The position numbers and the translations under genes are program-made. The notes under the pieces were generated by a model that made no database searches, was not told the origin of the DNA, and saw only the letters and a program-made list of their open reading frames with translations. DNA of 64,000 nucleotides from Saccharothrix luteola. Its GTDB lineage: Bacteria; Actinomycetota; Actinomycetes; Mycobacteriales; Pseudonocardiaceae. Shown one piece after another: positions 29,772 through 38,315 of the stretch. Within the stretch, counting starts at the first letter, position 1; each line of letters opens with the position of its first letter. Location of the stretch: contig NZ_JAJHUO010000019.1 of NCBI RefSeq assembly GCF_020859565.1, positions 62,001-126,000 on the forward strand, given 5' to 3'.

Positions 29772-31165
29772 CGGTTCTCCCACCAGTCGCGGAACGTCTC
29801 CTTCGGCGGCTCCGGCAGGTCGCGGGCCGTCGACCACCCCGGCAGCGGCACGTGCCGGCTCGCCACCCGCCCGAACCGGCCCAACCGCACCAGCCGCCGC
29901 CACCGCCGCGCGTCCGACATCGCCCACGCCAACGCGCGCATCGCCGTCGACTCCGGCGTGGTCCGCTTCGACGAGGTGACCCGCTCCCGCAGGTGCACCA
30001 GCATCGACGGGATGTCGATCGCCACCGGGCACACGTCGTAGCAGACACCGCACAACGACGAGGCGAACGGCAGCGTCGGATTGCGGTCGACGCCGGTCAG
30101 CTGCGGCGACAGCACCGCGCCGATCGGGCCGGGGTAGGTCGAGCCGTACGCGTGCCCGCCGGTGCGCTCGTACACCGGGCACGAGTTCAGGCACGCCGAG
30201 CACCGGATGCAGCGCAACGCCGCCCGCCCGTCCGGGTCGGCGAGCGTCGCCGTGCGGCCGTTGTCCACCAGCACCACGTGGCTGGTCTGCCCCTCGGTCG
30301 GCCCCGTCCACACCGACGTGTACGGGTTCATCCGCTCACCGGTCGACGAACGCGGCAGCAGTTGCAGGAACACCTCCAGATCACGCCACGTCGGCACCAG
30401 CTTCTCGATGCCGACCACGCTGATCAGCGTGCGCGGCAGCGTCAGGCACATCCGGCCGTTGCCCTCGGACTCGACCACCACCAGCGACCCGGTCTCGGCC
30501 ACGCCGAAGTTCGCGCCCGAGACGGCCACGTCCACCGTCATGAACTTGTGCCGCAGGTGCTTGCGCGCCGCCTCGGCCAACGCGCGCGGGTCGTCGGTCA
30601 GGTCCGGGTCCACGCCCGGCATCTCGCGCCGGAAGATCTCCCGGATCTCGGTGCGGTTGCGGTGGATGGCGGGCACCAGGATGTGGCTCGACTTGTCGTT
30701 GCCCAGCTGCACGATCAGCTCGGCCAGGTCGGTCTCCACCGCGTGCACGCCGATGTCGGCCAGGGCCTCGTTCAACCCGATCTCGACCGTGGCCATCGAC
30801 TTGACCTTGATCACCTCGCGCGTGCCGGTCGCGCGCACCAGGTCGGAGACGATGCGGTTGGCCTCGTCGGCGTCGCGCGCCCAGTGCACGTGCGTGCCCC
30901 GGCTCGTCAACGCCTCCTCGAACCGCACGAGGTGCTCGTCCAGGTTCGCCAGCACCTCGTCCTTGATCGCCGCGCCCGCCGCGCGCAGCTGCGCCCAGTC
31001 CGGCAGCTCGCCGACCACGTCCGCGCGCTTCGCCCGGATCGTGGAGGTCGCCTTGGCGAGGTTGCGGCGCAGCTGGGCGTCGCCCAGGGCCGCGCGCGCG
31101 GCCTTCGGGAACGGCTCGCCGGTCAGGTTCCCGCCACCGGCGGGCATGCCCAGGAACGTCGTCAT
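29768..31165 (-). CDS. lutB: Lactate utilization iron-sulfur protein B
   Basis: 465 aa. The LUD domain (residues ~65-290: KSMATVEIGLNEALADIGVH, VAVSGANFGVAETGSLVVVE) is followed by a ferredoxin-like region with two [4Fe-4S] motifs, CIRCSACLNSCPVY and CGVCYDVCPV, and a C-terminal helical tail of LutB type ending FRDWWENR. It transfers electrons in L-lactate oxidation to pyruvate. ATG 31165 overlaps the lutA stop (ATGA), and its own stop overlaps the lutC start, so the three genes form one coupled operon under the divergent GntR-family regulator. Confidence 0.95.
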   Translation of the reverse strand: MTTFLGMPAGGGNLTGEPFPKAARAALGDAQLRRNLAKATSTIRAKRADVVGELPDWAQLRAAGAAIKDEVLANLDEHLVRFEEALTSRGTHVHWARDADEANRIVSDLVRATGTREVIKVKSMATVEIGLNEALADIGVHAVETDLAELIVQLGNDKSSHILVPAIHRNRTEIREIFRREMPGVDPDLTDDPRALAEAARKHLRHKFMTVDVAVSGANFGVAETGSLVVVESEGNGRMCLTLPRTLISVVGIEKLVPTWRDLEVFLQLLPRSSTGERMNPYTSVWTGPTEGQTSHVVLVDNGRTATLADPDGRAALRCIRCSACLNSCPVYERTGGHAYGSTYPGPIGAVLSPQLTGVDRNPTLPFASSLCGVCYDVCPVAIDIPSMLVHLRERVTSSKRTTPESTAMRALAWAMSDARRWRRLVRLGRFGRVASRHVPLPGWSTARDLPEPPKETFRDWWENR

Positions 31166-31890
31166 CGCGTGTGCTCCAGGATCTGGGCCAGGTGCAGCGG
31201 TCGGACGCCGCTGCGCAGCCTGCTCAGGCCGCCGCCGATGTGCATCAGGCACGACGAGTCGCCCGCCGTGAGCACACCGGCCTTCGTGCTCAGCACCGCG
31301 CTCATCTTGTCGCCGAGCATGGCCGTGGAGGTGTCGGAGTTCTTCACCGCGAACGTGCCGCCGAAACCGCAGCACGTCTCGGCGGACGGCAGCTCCACCA
31401 GGTCGATGCCCTCGACCGCGCGGAGCAGCCGCAACGGCCGGTCTCCCACCTTCAGCACGCGCAACGAGTGGCACGTGGGGTGGTAGGTGACCCGGTGCGG
31501 GAAGTACGCGCCCACGTCGGTGACCTGGAGGACGTCCACGAGGAACTCCGACAGCTCGTACGTGCGCGCGGCGGTCGCGGCGGCGGCCTCGGCCAGCTTC
31601 GCGTCACCGTGCTTGCGGGCCACGTCGGCGTGCTGGTGGCGCACCGATCCCGCGCACGACCCGGAGGGCGCGACGATCACGTCGGCGTTCTCGAACGCGT
31701 CGACGTGGTTGCGGATCACGGGCATCGCCTGGCCGGGGTAGCCGGTGTTGACGTGCATCTGGCCGCAGCAGGTCTGGCCGGGCGGGACGACCACCTCGTG
31801 GCCGAGCCGTTCCAGCAGTCGGACGGTGGCCTTGCCGACGTCCGGGAACAGGCCGTCGACCAGGCACGTGACGAACAGCGCGACTCTCAC
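31162..31890 (-). CDS. lutA: Lactate utilization protein A (CCG-domain Fe-S subunit)
   Basis: 242 aa. Two cysteine-rich CCG modules are visible: PPGQTCCGQMHVNTGYPGQ near residue 40 and PSAETCCGFGGTFAVKNSD near 170, with further Cys in SGSCAGS, HPTCHS and DSSCLMH, the set that coordinates an Fe-S cluster in LutA and heterodisulfide-reductase-like subunits. First gene of lutABC. GTG 31890; the region just upstream lacks a clear ribosome site and the two operator palindromes begin 18 nt away, so the transcript may be nearly leaderless. Confidence 0.94.
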   Translation of the reverse strand: MRVALFVTCLVDGLFPDVGKATVRLLERLGHEVVVPPGQTCCGQMHVNTGYPGQAMPVIRNHVDAFENADVIVAPSGSCAGSVRHQHADVARKHGDAKLAEAAAATAARTYELSEFLVDVLQVTDVGAYFPHRVTYHPTCHSLRVLKVGDRPLRLLRAVEGIDLVELPSAETCCGFGGTFAVKNSDTSTAMLGDKMSAVLSTKAGVLTAGDSSCLMHIGGGLSRLRSGVRPLHLAQILEHTR

Positions 31891-31908
31891 CGCCGCGACT
31901 CTAGACTG

Positions 31909-31945
31909 TGTGGTCTGACCACACCAGGACTGTGGTCAGACCACA
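31909..31945. promoter_or_regulatory. Two GntR/FadR-type operators controlling lutABC
   Basis: TGTGGTCTGACCACA (31909-31923) and TGTGGTCAGACCACA (31931-31945) are perfect 15-bp palindromes differing only in the centre base, with centres 22 bp apart (same helix face). The TGGTC-N-GACCA core fits the FadR/LldR operator type. They fill the lutA/regulator divergent promoter. Confidence 0.92.
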
Positions 31946-31961
31946 TGGCGGAGGTGTTCCC

Positions 31962-32654
31962 TTGTCCGGGTACGGCGCGGTGCTGCGGCACGTGGAGGCG
32001 GAGCTGAGCGCGGGCCGGCTCGGGGTGGGGCAGCAGCTGCCCGCCGAGCGCAAGCTGGCCGAGGACCTCGGCGTCAGCCGGGCCACGGTGCGCGAGGCGA
32101 TCCGGGTGCTGCAGGCGATGGGCGTGGTGCGCAGCGGCGTCGGGTCGGGTCCGGACGCGGGCACCACCGTCATCGCCGACCCGGCGGGCGGGCTCGGCGC
32201 GGCCCTGCGCCTGCACCTGGCCACGCGCCGGCTGCCGATGGCCGACCTCGTCGGCACCAGGGTGATGATCGAGAGCCACTCCGTGCGCGCGGCGGCGGTC
32301 CGTCCCGACCACCCCGACCTGGCGCGGGCCGCCGAGCTGTTGACCCTCATGGACGCCCCCGACCTGGACGCCGACGCGTTCCACCTGCTCGACGCGGATT
32401 TCCACGTCGCCCTCACCGCCGCCGCGGGCAACGCGGTGAACACCGCGATCATGGCGGCGCTGCGCGACGCGATCCACCGGACCGTGCTGGACGCCGTGCA
32501 GGCGTTGCCTGACTGGTCGCGGACCGCCGTGCGGCTGCGCCGCGAGCACCGGTCGATCCTGCGCGCCGTCCAGGCGGGCAACGGCGAGCTGGCCGCCACG
32601 AGGGTCACCCGCCACGTCGAAGGCTTCCACCGCGAGTGGGCCCGGCACGCCTGA
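31962..32654 (+). CDS. GntR-family (FadR subfamily) lactate regulator
   Basis: 230 aa. Winged helix at residues ~5-68 (QQLPAERKLAEDLGVSRAT, VREAIRVLQAMGVV) and an FCD ligand domain (DADFHVALTAAAGNAV, HRSILRAVQAGNGELAATRV) holding the metal-binding Asp/His residues. TTG 31962 is chosen for GGAGG 7 nt upstream (31950-31954). It is divergent from lutABC across two perfect operators, so by position it is the LldR/LutR-type repressor relieved by L-lactate. The ligand is inferred. Confidence 0.9.
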   Translation: MSGYGAVLRHVEAELSAGRLGVGQQLPAERKLAEDLGVSRATVREAIRVLQAMGVVRSGVGSGPDAGTTVIADPAGGLGAALRLHLATRRLPMADLVGTRVMIESHSVRAAAVRPDHPDLARAAELLTLMDAPDLDADAFHLLDADFHVALTAAAGNAVNTAIMAALRDAIHRTVLDAVQALPDWSRTAVRLRREHRSILRAVQAGNGELAATRVTRHVEGFHREWARHA

Positions 32655-32668
32655 ACCGTCGAGGACGC

Positions 32669-32707
32669 GACCGGCCCGGCCCCCGGGAACCGGGAACCGG
32701 ACCGGTC
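32669..32707. terminator. Probable bidirectional terminator
   Basis: GACCGG-C-CCGG ... CCGG-A-CCGGTC, ten pairs with one mismatch and a 17-nt loop, between the convergent regulator and peroxidase genes. Confidence 0.55.
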
Positions 32708-32718
32708 TTCGGCGGGCG

Positions 32719-34383
32719 TCAGTCGCCGAGCGGGTTGAGCAGGTCCGCCTTGCCCTCGAACGCGAACAGCAGCAGGTCCGTCATCCGGAACGTCTGCGAG
32801 TCCGGCCCGAACGCCGGCCGCCACGACGGTTCGCGGACGATCGACGTGCGGCTGCCCTCGATGGCGCGGTGGAACACCTCCGCCACGATCCGGCCGCCCA
32901 CCGGCCCGAGCCTGCCGCCGTTGAACTCCGCCTCGCGCAGCACGTAGAACCACAACGGGGTCGCGGCGGTCACCGCGGCCTTCTGCGCGTCGGTCAGCGA
33001 GTCCAACGTGACGCCCCGGTCGCCGAGCAGGATCTGCTCGGCGGTCAACGGCTCCACGCCGAGGAACTCCGCCATCTGCTGCCCACTGGCCAGCCGGACC
33101 ATGTTCGCCCGGGTCAGGTTGCGGAACGCCAGGTTGCGCTCGATCTCGTCGAACGTGCTGCCGCGCCCGTCGAACGTGCCCGCCGGCAGCTGCGTCAGCG
33201 GGTTCACCAGCAGGCTGTCGACCCGCTTGGTGACGTTCCCGCCGTCGGCGGTCGGTGGCACGAGGTCCGGCCGGTCGGCCTCGGTGAAGTCGAACAGCCG
33301 GCGGAAGTCGGCGATCCAGTTGGTGGGCAGCGTGTCGACCGTGCCCGAGTTGGGGTTGTCCAGGTCCGGCAGCTGCGACCCCGGGTCGAAGTTGCCGGAC
33401 GTGCCGGTGAAGACGAACAGCAGGAACAGGGTGGCCGCGCCGCCCGGCCCGTCCGCGGTGAACACCCGGTTCCACTGGTACGCGCCGCGGATCATGCTGT
33501 GGCCCAACCGGTACGCCGCCACCGAGAACTCCAGCGGCATGGTCGGCCCCAACCCGTGCGGCGACGTGCCCCGGCCCGGCGCCTCGAAGAACCGCCGACC
33601 GTTGGCGAACACGTCGTCCACGATCGCCGGGTCCACGATCCGCGGCAGGAAGTCGGTGCGCAGCACCCACTGGTAATGGCGCACCACCTGCTCCCGTGCT
33701 GCCGCGAACAACCGCTGCCCGGTCAGCCCGCGCAGCGCCAGCTCGTCCACGACCCGGTTGTGGAACCTGATGAACGCCAGGTGGGTCTGGGCCACGGCCA
33801 GGTTCTCGTCGTTGCGGGCGTCCGGGATCAGCGGCCTGCGCCGGTCCGCCCCCGTCGTGCCCGCCGCGCCGAACCTCGGCAGGTCGAACCCCTCCAACGC
33901 GACGTTGACCCGCTCGTCCGGGAACGGCGTCGGCGAGGTGGTGCCGACCTTCAGCTTCACGCCGTCCGCGGCGTAGAAGATCCGGTCGTTGCGGTCGCGG
34001 GGACCGCGTCCGTACACCGAGTCGAGGTCCAGCGCGGGCGAGCGGCCTTGCACCAGCTCGTCGAGCGTGACGTCCTCGCCGAGCTGCGACTCGGTGCGGT
34101 CCATGGTCAGGTCGTGGTCGACGAACTGGCCGAGGTAGGTGAAGCCCGCCGGGATCGACGGGTCCGCCGAGTCGGGCTGCGGCACGTCCGCGGTCATGGC
34201 GGTGGCCAGGGCGACCCTGGTCCCCTCGTCCAGCGGCGTCCCCTCCGGCCCCAGCCGGGAGAACCGGAACCGGCGCAACTCCTCCACCGTGAGCGGGCGA
34301 CGGGTCGTGGCCTCGCCGTCGCGGTCGAACTCCAGCACTCCCTCGCCCACGACGAAGAAGCTGTTCGTGCCGTGCTGCTTCAT
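32719..34383 (-). CDS. Haem peroxidase of the animal-peroxidase superfamily
   Basis: 554 aa. The distal-His/calcium motif TYLGQFVDHDLTMDRTE lies near residues 100-116, and the proximal-His helix YRLGHSMIRGAYQW near 290. The region around FFEAPGRGTSPHGLGP and NPLTQLPAGTFDGRGSTFDE matches bacterial members of this family. No signal peptide is recognisable; the N-terminus is short and polar (MKQHGTNSFFVVGEG), so export is uncertain. ATG 34383 follows a run of G (GGGGGG) by 3 nt. Known members oxidise halides or organic donors with peroxide; the physiological donor is unknown. Confidence 0.87.
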   Translation of the reverse strand: MKQHGTNSFFVVGEGVLEFDRDGEATTRRPLTVEELRRFRFSRLGPEGTPLDEGTRVALATAMTADVPQPDSADPSIPAGFTYLGQFVDHDLTMDRTESQLGEDVTLDELVQGRSPALDLDSVYGRGPRDRNDRIFYAADGVKLKVGTTSPTPFPDERVNVALEGFDLPRFGAAGTTGADRRRPLIPDARNDENLAVAQTHLAFIRFHNRVVDELALRGLTGQRLFAAAREQVVRHYQWVLRTDFLPRIVDPAIVDDVFANGRRFFEAPGRGTSPHGLGPTMPLEFSVAAYRLGHSMIRGAYQWNRVFTADGPGGAATLFLLFVFTGTSGNFDPGSQLPDLDNPNSGTVDTLPTNWIADFRRLFDFTEADRPDLVPPTADGGNVTKRVDSLLVNPLTQLPAGTFDGRGSTFDEIERNLAFRNLTRANMVRLASGQQMAEFLGVEPLTAEQILLGDRGVTLDSLTDAQKAAVTAATPLWFYVLREAEFNGGRLGPVGGRIVAEVFHRAIEGSRTSIVREPSWRPAFGPDSQTFRMTDLLLFAFEGKADLLNPLGD

Positions 34384-34634
34384 AGACCCCCCCAGGTCTT
34401 GGTTCCCCGGAAATCCCGGGTGGACGAACGCACCCCCTGTGGTCGCCCTCCACAACACATGTACCAGGACTTGTCGATCAGATACGCGGCCCAATCCACT
34501 GGTCCGGTTGCGCTAGTCCACGTGGGTGGGCAACCGGCAGGTCGGGGGCTTCCTGAGAAAGCCTGTGAATCCCGCGCCACAACGCTTTCGTCGTCACCGT
34601 CACACCGCGAGCCGGGGTCACCGTCCGAGGCGGT

Positions 34635-34667
34635 GGCGCGACAGCCCCGCGCGGGGACTGTCGCGCC
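34635..34667 (-). terminator. Terminator hairpin after the small secreted protein gene
   Basis: GGCGCGACAG / CTGTCGCGCC, ten perfect pairs whose loop contains a further CCCCGC/GCGGGG stem. The remaining 34384-34634 spacer before the peroxidase gene holds no supported gene. Confidence 0.75.
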
Positions 34668-34676
34668 GGCACCGCG

Positions 34677-35069
34677 TCAGTAGTACATCCACGCCGGGAT
34701 CAGCCCGTTGTCGGCGACCTCGAACATGATCGCCCCCGCTCCGGAGGCGGGTTCCATGTTGGCGACGGCCGCCGCGTCGGTGGGGCTCCCGTAGTTGCCC
34801 ATCCAGTGCCACTGCGGCGCCAACGCCCGCGGTGACGACGCCCGCTGCGACACGATGCGCCGCTTGATCGCCATCCCCTCGGCCGCGGTGAGCACGCGGT
34901 CGGGAGCGATGTGGTTCGGGTCGGCCTTGTCCGGCACCGCCTCGACCACCTGCCGATCGGCGGCGCCCGCCGGCGCGGGGTCGGCGATCACGGTCGACGC
35001 GGTGACCGTGCCGGCGACCGCGAAGGCGGCCACCGCGCACAACACGGACAACGTCCGCAACCTGTTCAT
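34677..35069 (-). CDS. Small secreted protein, unknown function
   Basis: 130 aa. Signal peptide: charged MNRLR, hydrophobic TLSVLCAVAAFAVAGTV, and an Ala-rich cleavage area near residues 28-36 (ADPAPAGAA). The mature part has LTAAEGMAIKRRIVSQRA and a C-terminus with APQWHWMGNYGSPTDA and MEPASGAGAIMFEV. No cysteines after the signal sequence and no domain I recognise. ATG 35069 is 5 nt from GGAG; ATG 35081 would add four residues. Divergent from the SARP gene, with 194 nt between. Confidence 0.68.
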   Translation of the reverse strand: MNRLRTLSVLCAVAAFAVAGTVTASTVIADPAPAGAADRQVVEAVPDKADPNHIAPDRVLTAAEGMAIKRRIVSQRASSPRALAPQWHWMGNYGSPTDAAAVANMEPASGAGAIMFEVADNGLIPAWMYY

Positions 35070-35263
35070 GGGGGACTCCATTTCCGACGAAGTGAATGCG
35101 CGCTGCCTTCCTCCCTTGAGGTCATTCCCGCCTCATCGGTCGGCGCAGCGGATTCCACCGTGGTGTCGCACCCTGTGCGCGGACCTTGCGGCGATCTTGC
35201 GGAGCAGTCAGCATCGGGTTTCCGCCGACTTGTCCACGCACAGTCGACCGGTTTGGGGGGCAC

Positions 35264-36682
35264 GTGGAATTCCGCATGTTCGGCCAGGTGGAGGTGCGGT
35301 CGGAAGGCCGGTCGCTCGACGTGGGCACACCGCGGCAGCAGGCGGTGCTGGCCGCACTCGTCGTCGACGCTCGAAGACCCGTGGCGATCGGGACGCTGAT
35401 CGACCGCGTCTGGGATCACGCGCCGCCCGCCGATCCCCGGGCCGTGCTGTACTCGCACTTGAGCCGGATCCGCCGACTGCTGGAGCAGGCCGCCGCGCCC
35501 GCCGGCGCGACGGCGGTGCGGGTCGAGCGCCGCCACGCCGGTTACGTGCTGGACGTCGACCCGGAGTCGGTGGACCTGCACCGCTTCCGGCGTTTGGTCG
35601 ACCAGGGTGAGGACCCGCGTCGCGACGACGAGGACCGGGCCGCCGCGCTCGCGGAGGCGTTGGGGCTGTGGCGGGGCTCGCCCCTGGCCGGTCTGCCCGG
35701 CGAGTGGGCCGCGCAGGTCCGGGACAGCTGGGACCGGCGGCGGTTGGACGCGGTGGTGCAGTGGGCCCGGCTCGAGCTGCGGCTCGGCCGTCCCGGCTCG
35801 GTGCTCACCGCGTTGCCCGACCTCGCCGCCGAGCACCCGCTGGTGGAACCCCTCGAAGCCCTGCTCATGAGTGCGCTGCACGCGACCGGGCGGGGCGCGG
35901 AAGCCCTCGACCGCTACACCGCCGTCCGGCAGCGGTTGGCCGACGAACTGGGGGCCGACCCCGGTCCGGAGCTGCGTGCCGCGCACCAGGCCGTCCTCCG
36001 GGGCGAACCGCAGAACTCCGCGGTGTCCGCCACGCACAGGGCGGACGACGAGCCGTCGGCGCCGGAGGACAGCGCACCCGAGACTCCGCACGTGCCCGAG
36101 GCGCCCGGGTGGTTGCGCCGGCGGACGGTGCTGGTCGCGTTGATCGCCGTAGGTCTGCTCGCGTCGATCGGGTCGGTGCTCGCCTTCCAGCGTGACGAGG
36201 ACACCCCGCCGTCGGTCGAACGCGCGCACGAGCTCTTCGCCACCGCGCGGGAGCTCGACCAAGAGGGAAGGGGAGAAGACGCCCGGGCCGCGCTCGTCGA
36301 CGCCGTGCGCCTCTACGGCGAGCTGGTCGAGCTCGACCCGGAGCGCAACGCACCGCCCCTGGCCCCGGCGATCATCGAGGCGCTGCGCACCGCCGGCGTG
36401 GACTTCAGCGTCACGCGCGACGTGCTGCTGACCTGGCTCGCCAATCCGGCCTTCACCCCCTACCCGGCCATTTCCCAAGTGCTCCTGCTCCAGGGCTGGC
36501 GGTTCACGGACCCGGTGTTCCTCGACGTCATCGTCTGGAATTACGAGCAGGCACCTGGAATGACCTCCCCGCGAGCCGCCGCGGACGTCGAGCCCGAAGT
36601 GTTGAAAACGGCGGTCGTGGCCGGCTCGAATTCGCGTCACGGGACGTCGGGCACGGATTTCGAGCGGCTCCTCGAATCCTGA
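35264..36682 (+). CDS. Membrane-anchored SARP/BTAD-family regulator
   Basis: 472 aa. Residues ~1-95 form the OmpR-like winged helix of SARPs (FRMFGQVEVRSEGRSLDVG, LYSHLSRIRRLLE) and ~100-245 the bacterial transcriptional activation domain (DLHRFRRLVDQGED, ALHATGRGAEALDRY, ELGADPGPELRAAH). A single strong helix VLVALIAVGLLASIGSVLAF at ~289-308 follows, then ~165 residues predicted outside the membrane with ERAHELFATARELDQEGRGE, a TPR-like stretch. GTG 35264 follows GGGGGG by 3 nt. SARPs usually are soluble activators of antibiotic pathways; the membrane anchor plus external tail suggests direct signal sensing, which is inference. It is followed by a methyltransferase and a transglutaminase-like gene on the same strand. 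Confidence 0.85.
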   Translation: MEFRMFGQVEVRSEGRSLDVGTPRQQAVLAALVVDARRPVAIGTLIDRVWDHAPPADPRAVLYSHLSRIRRLLEQAAAPAGATAVRVERRHAGYVLDVDPESVDLHRFRRLVDQGEDPRRDDEDRAAALAEALGLWRGSPLAGLPGEWAAQVRDSWDRRRLDAVVQWARLELRLGRPGSVLTALPDLAAEHPLVEPLEALLMSALHATGRGAEALDRYTAVRQRLADELGADPGPELRAAHQAVLRGEPQNSAVSATHRADDEPSAPEDSAPETPHVPEAPGWLRRRTVLVALIAVGLLASIGSVLAFQRDEDTPPSVERAHELFATARELDQEGRGEDARAALVDAVRLYGELVELDPERNAPPLAPAIIEALRTAGVDFSVTRDVLLTWLANPAFTPYPAISQVLLLQGWRFTDPVFLDVIVWNYEQAPGMTSPRAAADVEPEVLKTAVVAGSNSRHGTSGTDFERLLES

Positions 36683-36717
36683 GCGTGGCCGCGGCGTCGG
36701 TGTCTACCGTGTGCGTC

Positions 36718-37404
36718 GTGACGTTCTCCGACTTCCACCGCGCGCCCAACATCGCCGACCACCCCGACCTCTACGAGCGGGAGAACGAGGCGATCGACCC
36801 AGACGGACGGCTGTGGCGCGCGCTGCGCGAGCAGGCCGACTGGGCCGGTCGCACGCTGCTGGACCTCGGCTGCGGCACGGGGTTCTGGCTGCCCCGCTAC
36901 GCGGTCGACGCGGGCGCGGTGATCGGCGTCGAGCCGGACCCGGACCTGCTGGCCAGGGCGCGGGAGCGGGGCGACGTGCGGCACGGCTCGGCGGAGCACG
37001 TCCCGCTGCCCGACGCGAGCGTGGACGTGGTGCACGCCCGGTTCGCCTACTTCTTCCCGCCGGACGGCGAGCCGGGTCTCGCCGAGGTGCGGCGCGTGCT
37101 GCGGCCCGGCGGCACGCTCGTCGTGATCGACAACGACTGGCGGCGCGGTGAGTTCTCCGAGCTGCTCGCCGCCTCACCGTGGGCGTCCGCGCAGGGGACC
37201 GCCGACACGACGGACGCGTGGTGGCGGGAGCGGGGCGCCGGGCGCACCGAGGTGATGGCGTCCTGGCGGTGCCGTGACGCGGCGGAGCTGGAAGCCGTGC
37301 TGCGCATCGAGTTCCCCGGCGACGTCGTGGACGGCTGGGTCCGCGCGAACCCCGGTCGGCACGAGTTGACCTACGGCTACGTGCTGTTCACCGTGACCGC
37401 TTGA
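36718..37404 (+). CDS. Class I SAM-dependent methyltransferase
   Basis: 228 aa. Motif I TLLDLGCGTGFWLPRYA near residues 46-62, acidic residue in VIGVEPDPDLL, motif II-like DASVDVVHARFAYFFPPDGE and post-motif VLRPGGTLVVIDND are present, the ubiE/type-11 pattern. GTG 36718 is the likely start although no ribosome site precedes it; TACCGT sits about 12 nt upstream, so translation may be leaderless. It begins 35 nt after the SARP stop. Substrate unknown. Confidence 0.82.
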   Translation: MTFSDFHRAPNIADHPDLYERENEAIDPDGRLWRALREQADWAGRTLLDLGCGTGFWLPRYAVDAGAVIGVEPDPDLLARARERGDVRHGSAEHVPLPDASVDVVHARFAYFFPPDGEPGLAEVRRVLRPGGTLVVIDNDWRRGEFSELLAASPWASAQGTADTTDAWWRERGAGRTEVMASWRCRDAAELEAVLRIEFPGDVVDGWVRANPGRHELTYGYVLFTVTA

Positions 37405-37460
37405 CCGTGCCCCGGGGGCAGGCGTTAGACAGGGCGGCACACAGGCCGAGGGGAGCCCAC

Positions 37461-38315
37461 ATGATCGACTACACCACGCACAGCCGGTTCACCGACCCCG
37501 GTCCGGCGGCCGGGTGGCTGGACGGCGTCGGACCGGACCTGGCGGAGTTGCGGCGGGTCGCGGCCGGGCTGGTGTTCCACTACTGGGGCAACGGGGACAT
37601 CACCGACCACGGGTTCCCGGCGGAGCGGCTGGCGGAGGTCGACCTGCGGTACGCGGCGGACATGTTCGCCCGGCTGCACGTGCTCGACCCCGCGCCGCTG
37701 GCACAGGAGCGTGCGCCGACCGAGCGGATCGTGGGCTGCTGCCGCGACTTCACGCTGCTGTTCGTGTCGATGGCGCGGCACCACGGCGTGCCGGCGCGGT
37801 CGCGGGTCGGGTTCGCCGGGTACCTCGCCGCCGACTGGTACCTGGACCACGTGGTGGCCGAGGTGTGGGACGGGCGGCGGTGGCGGCTGGTCGACCCGCA
37901 GTTCCTGGACGGCGAGGTCGACCTGATGGACGTGCCGAGGGACCGGTTCCTCGTCGGCGCGGACGCGTGGCAGGCGTGCCGTTCGGGTGCGATCGAGCCC
38001 GAGCGGTTCGTGGTCTCGCCCGAGCTGACGATCCCCGGCACGCGCGGCCTCACGCAGGTGCGGCACGACCTCGTGCAGGACCTGGCGTCGTTGAACAAGC
38101 ACGAGATGATCCTGTGGGACCTGTGGGGCCGGTTGAGCGACGACCCGGAACTGTCCGAAGAGGACATCACGGCGGCCGACGAGCTGGCGGCGTCGATGCA
38201 GGACCCCCGTGCCGACCTGCGAGCGCTCTTCGACACCGACGACTACCGCGTGTCGCCGGTGATCACGTCGCACGACCAGGTGACTCAGTTGCCGGTGGAG
38301 GTCGTGTTGCGCTGA
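37461..38315 (+). CDS. Transglutaminase-like superfamily protein
   Basis: 284 aa. The transglutaminase-like Cys-His-Asp set is visible: Cys in ERIVGCCRDFTLLFVSMARH (~93), His in WYLDHVVAEVWDGRRW (~134) and Asp in WRLVDPQFLDG (~147). The family includes proteases, peptide N-glycanase-like and uncharacterised cytoplasmic enzymes; no signal peptide. ATG 37461 follows GAGGGGAG by 5 nt and is 56 nt from the methyltransferase stop. Its 3' end overlaps the convergent SDR gene by 31 nt, an unusually long convergent overlap. Confidence 0.82.
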   Translation: MIDYTTHSRFTDPGPAAGWLDGVGPDLAELRRVAAGLVFHYWGNGDITDHGFPAERLAEVDLRYAADMFARLHVLDPAPLAQERAPTERIVGCCRDFTLLFVSMARHHGVPARSRVGFAGYLAADWYLDHVVAEVWDGRRWRLVDPQFLDGEVDLMDVPRDRFLVGADAWQACRSGAIEPERFVVSPELTIPGTRGLTQVRHDLVQDLASLNKHEMILWDLWGRLSDDPELSEEDITAADELAASMQDPRADLRALFDTDDYRVSPVITSHDQVTQLPVEVVLR

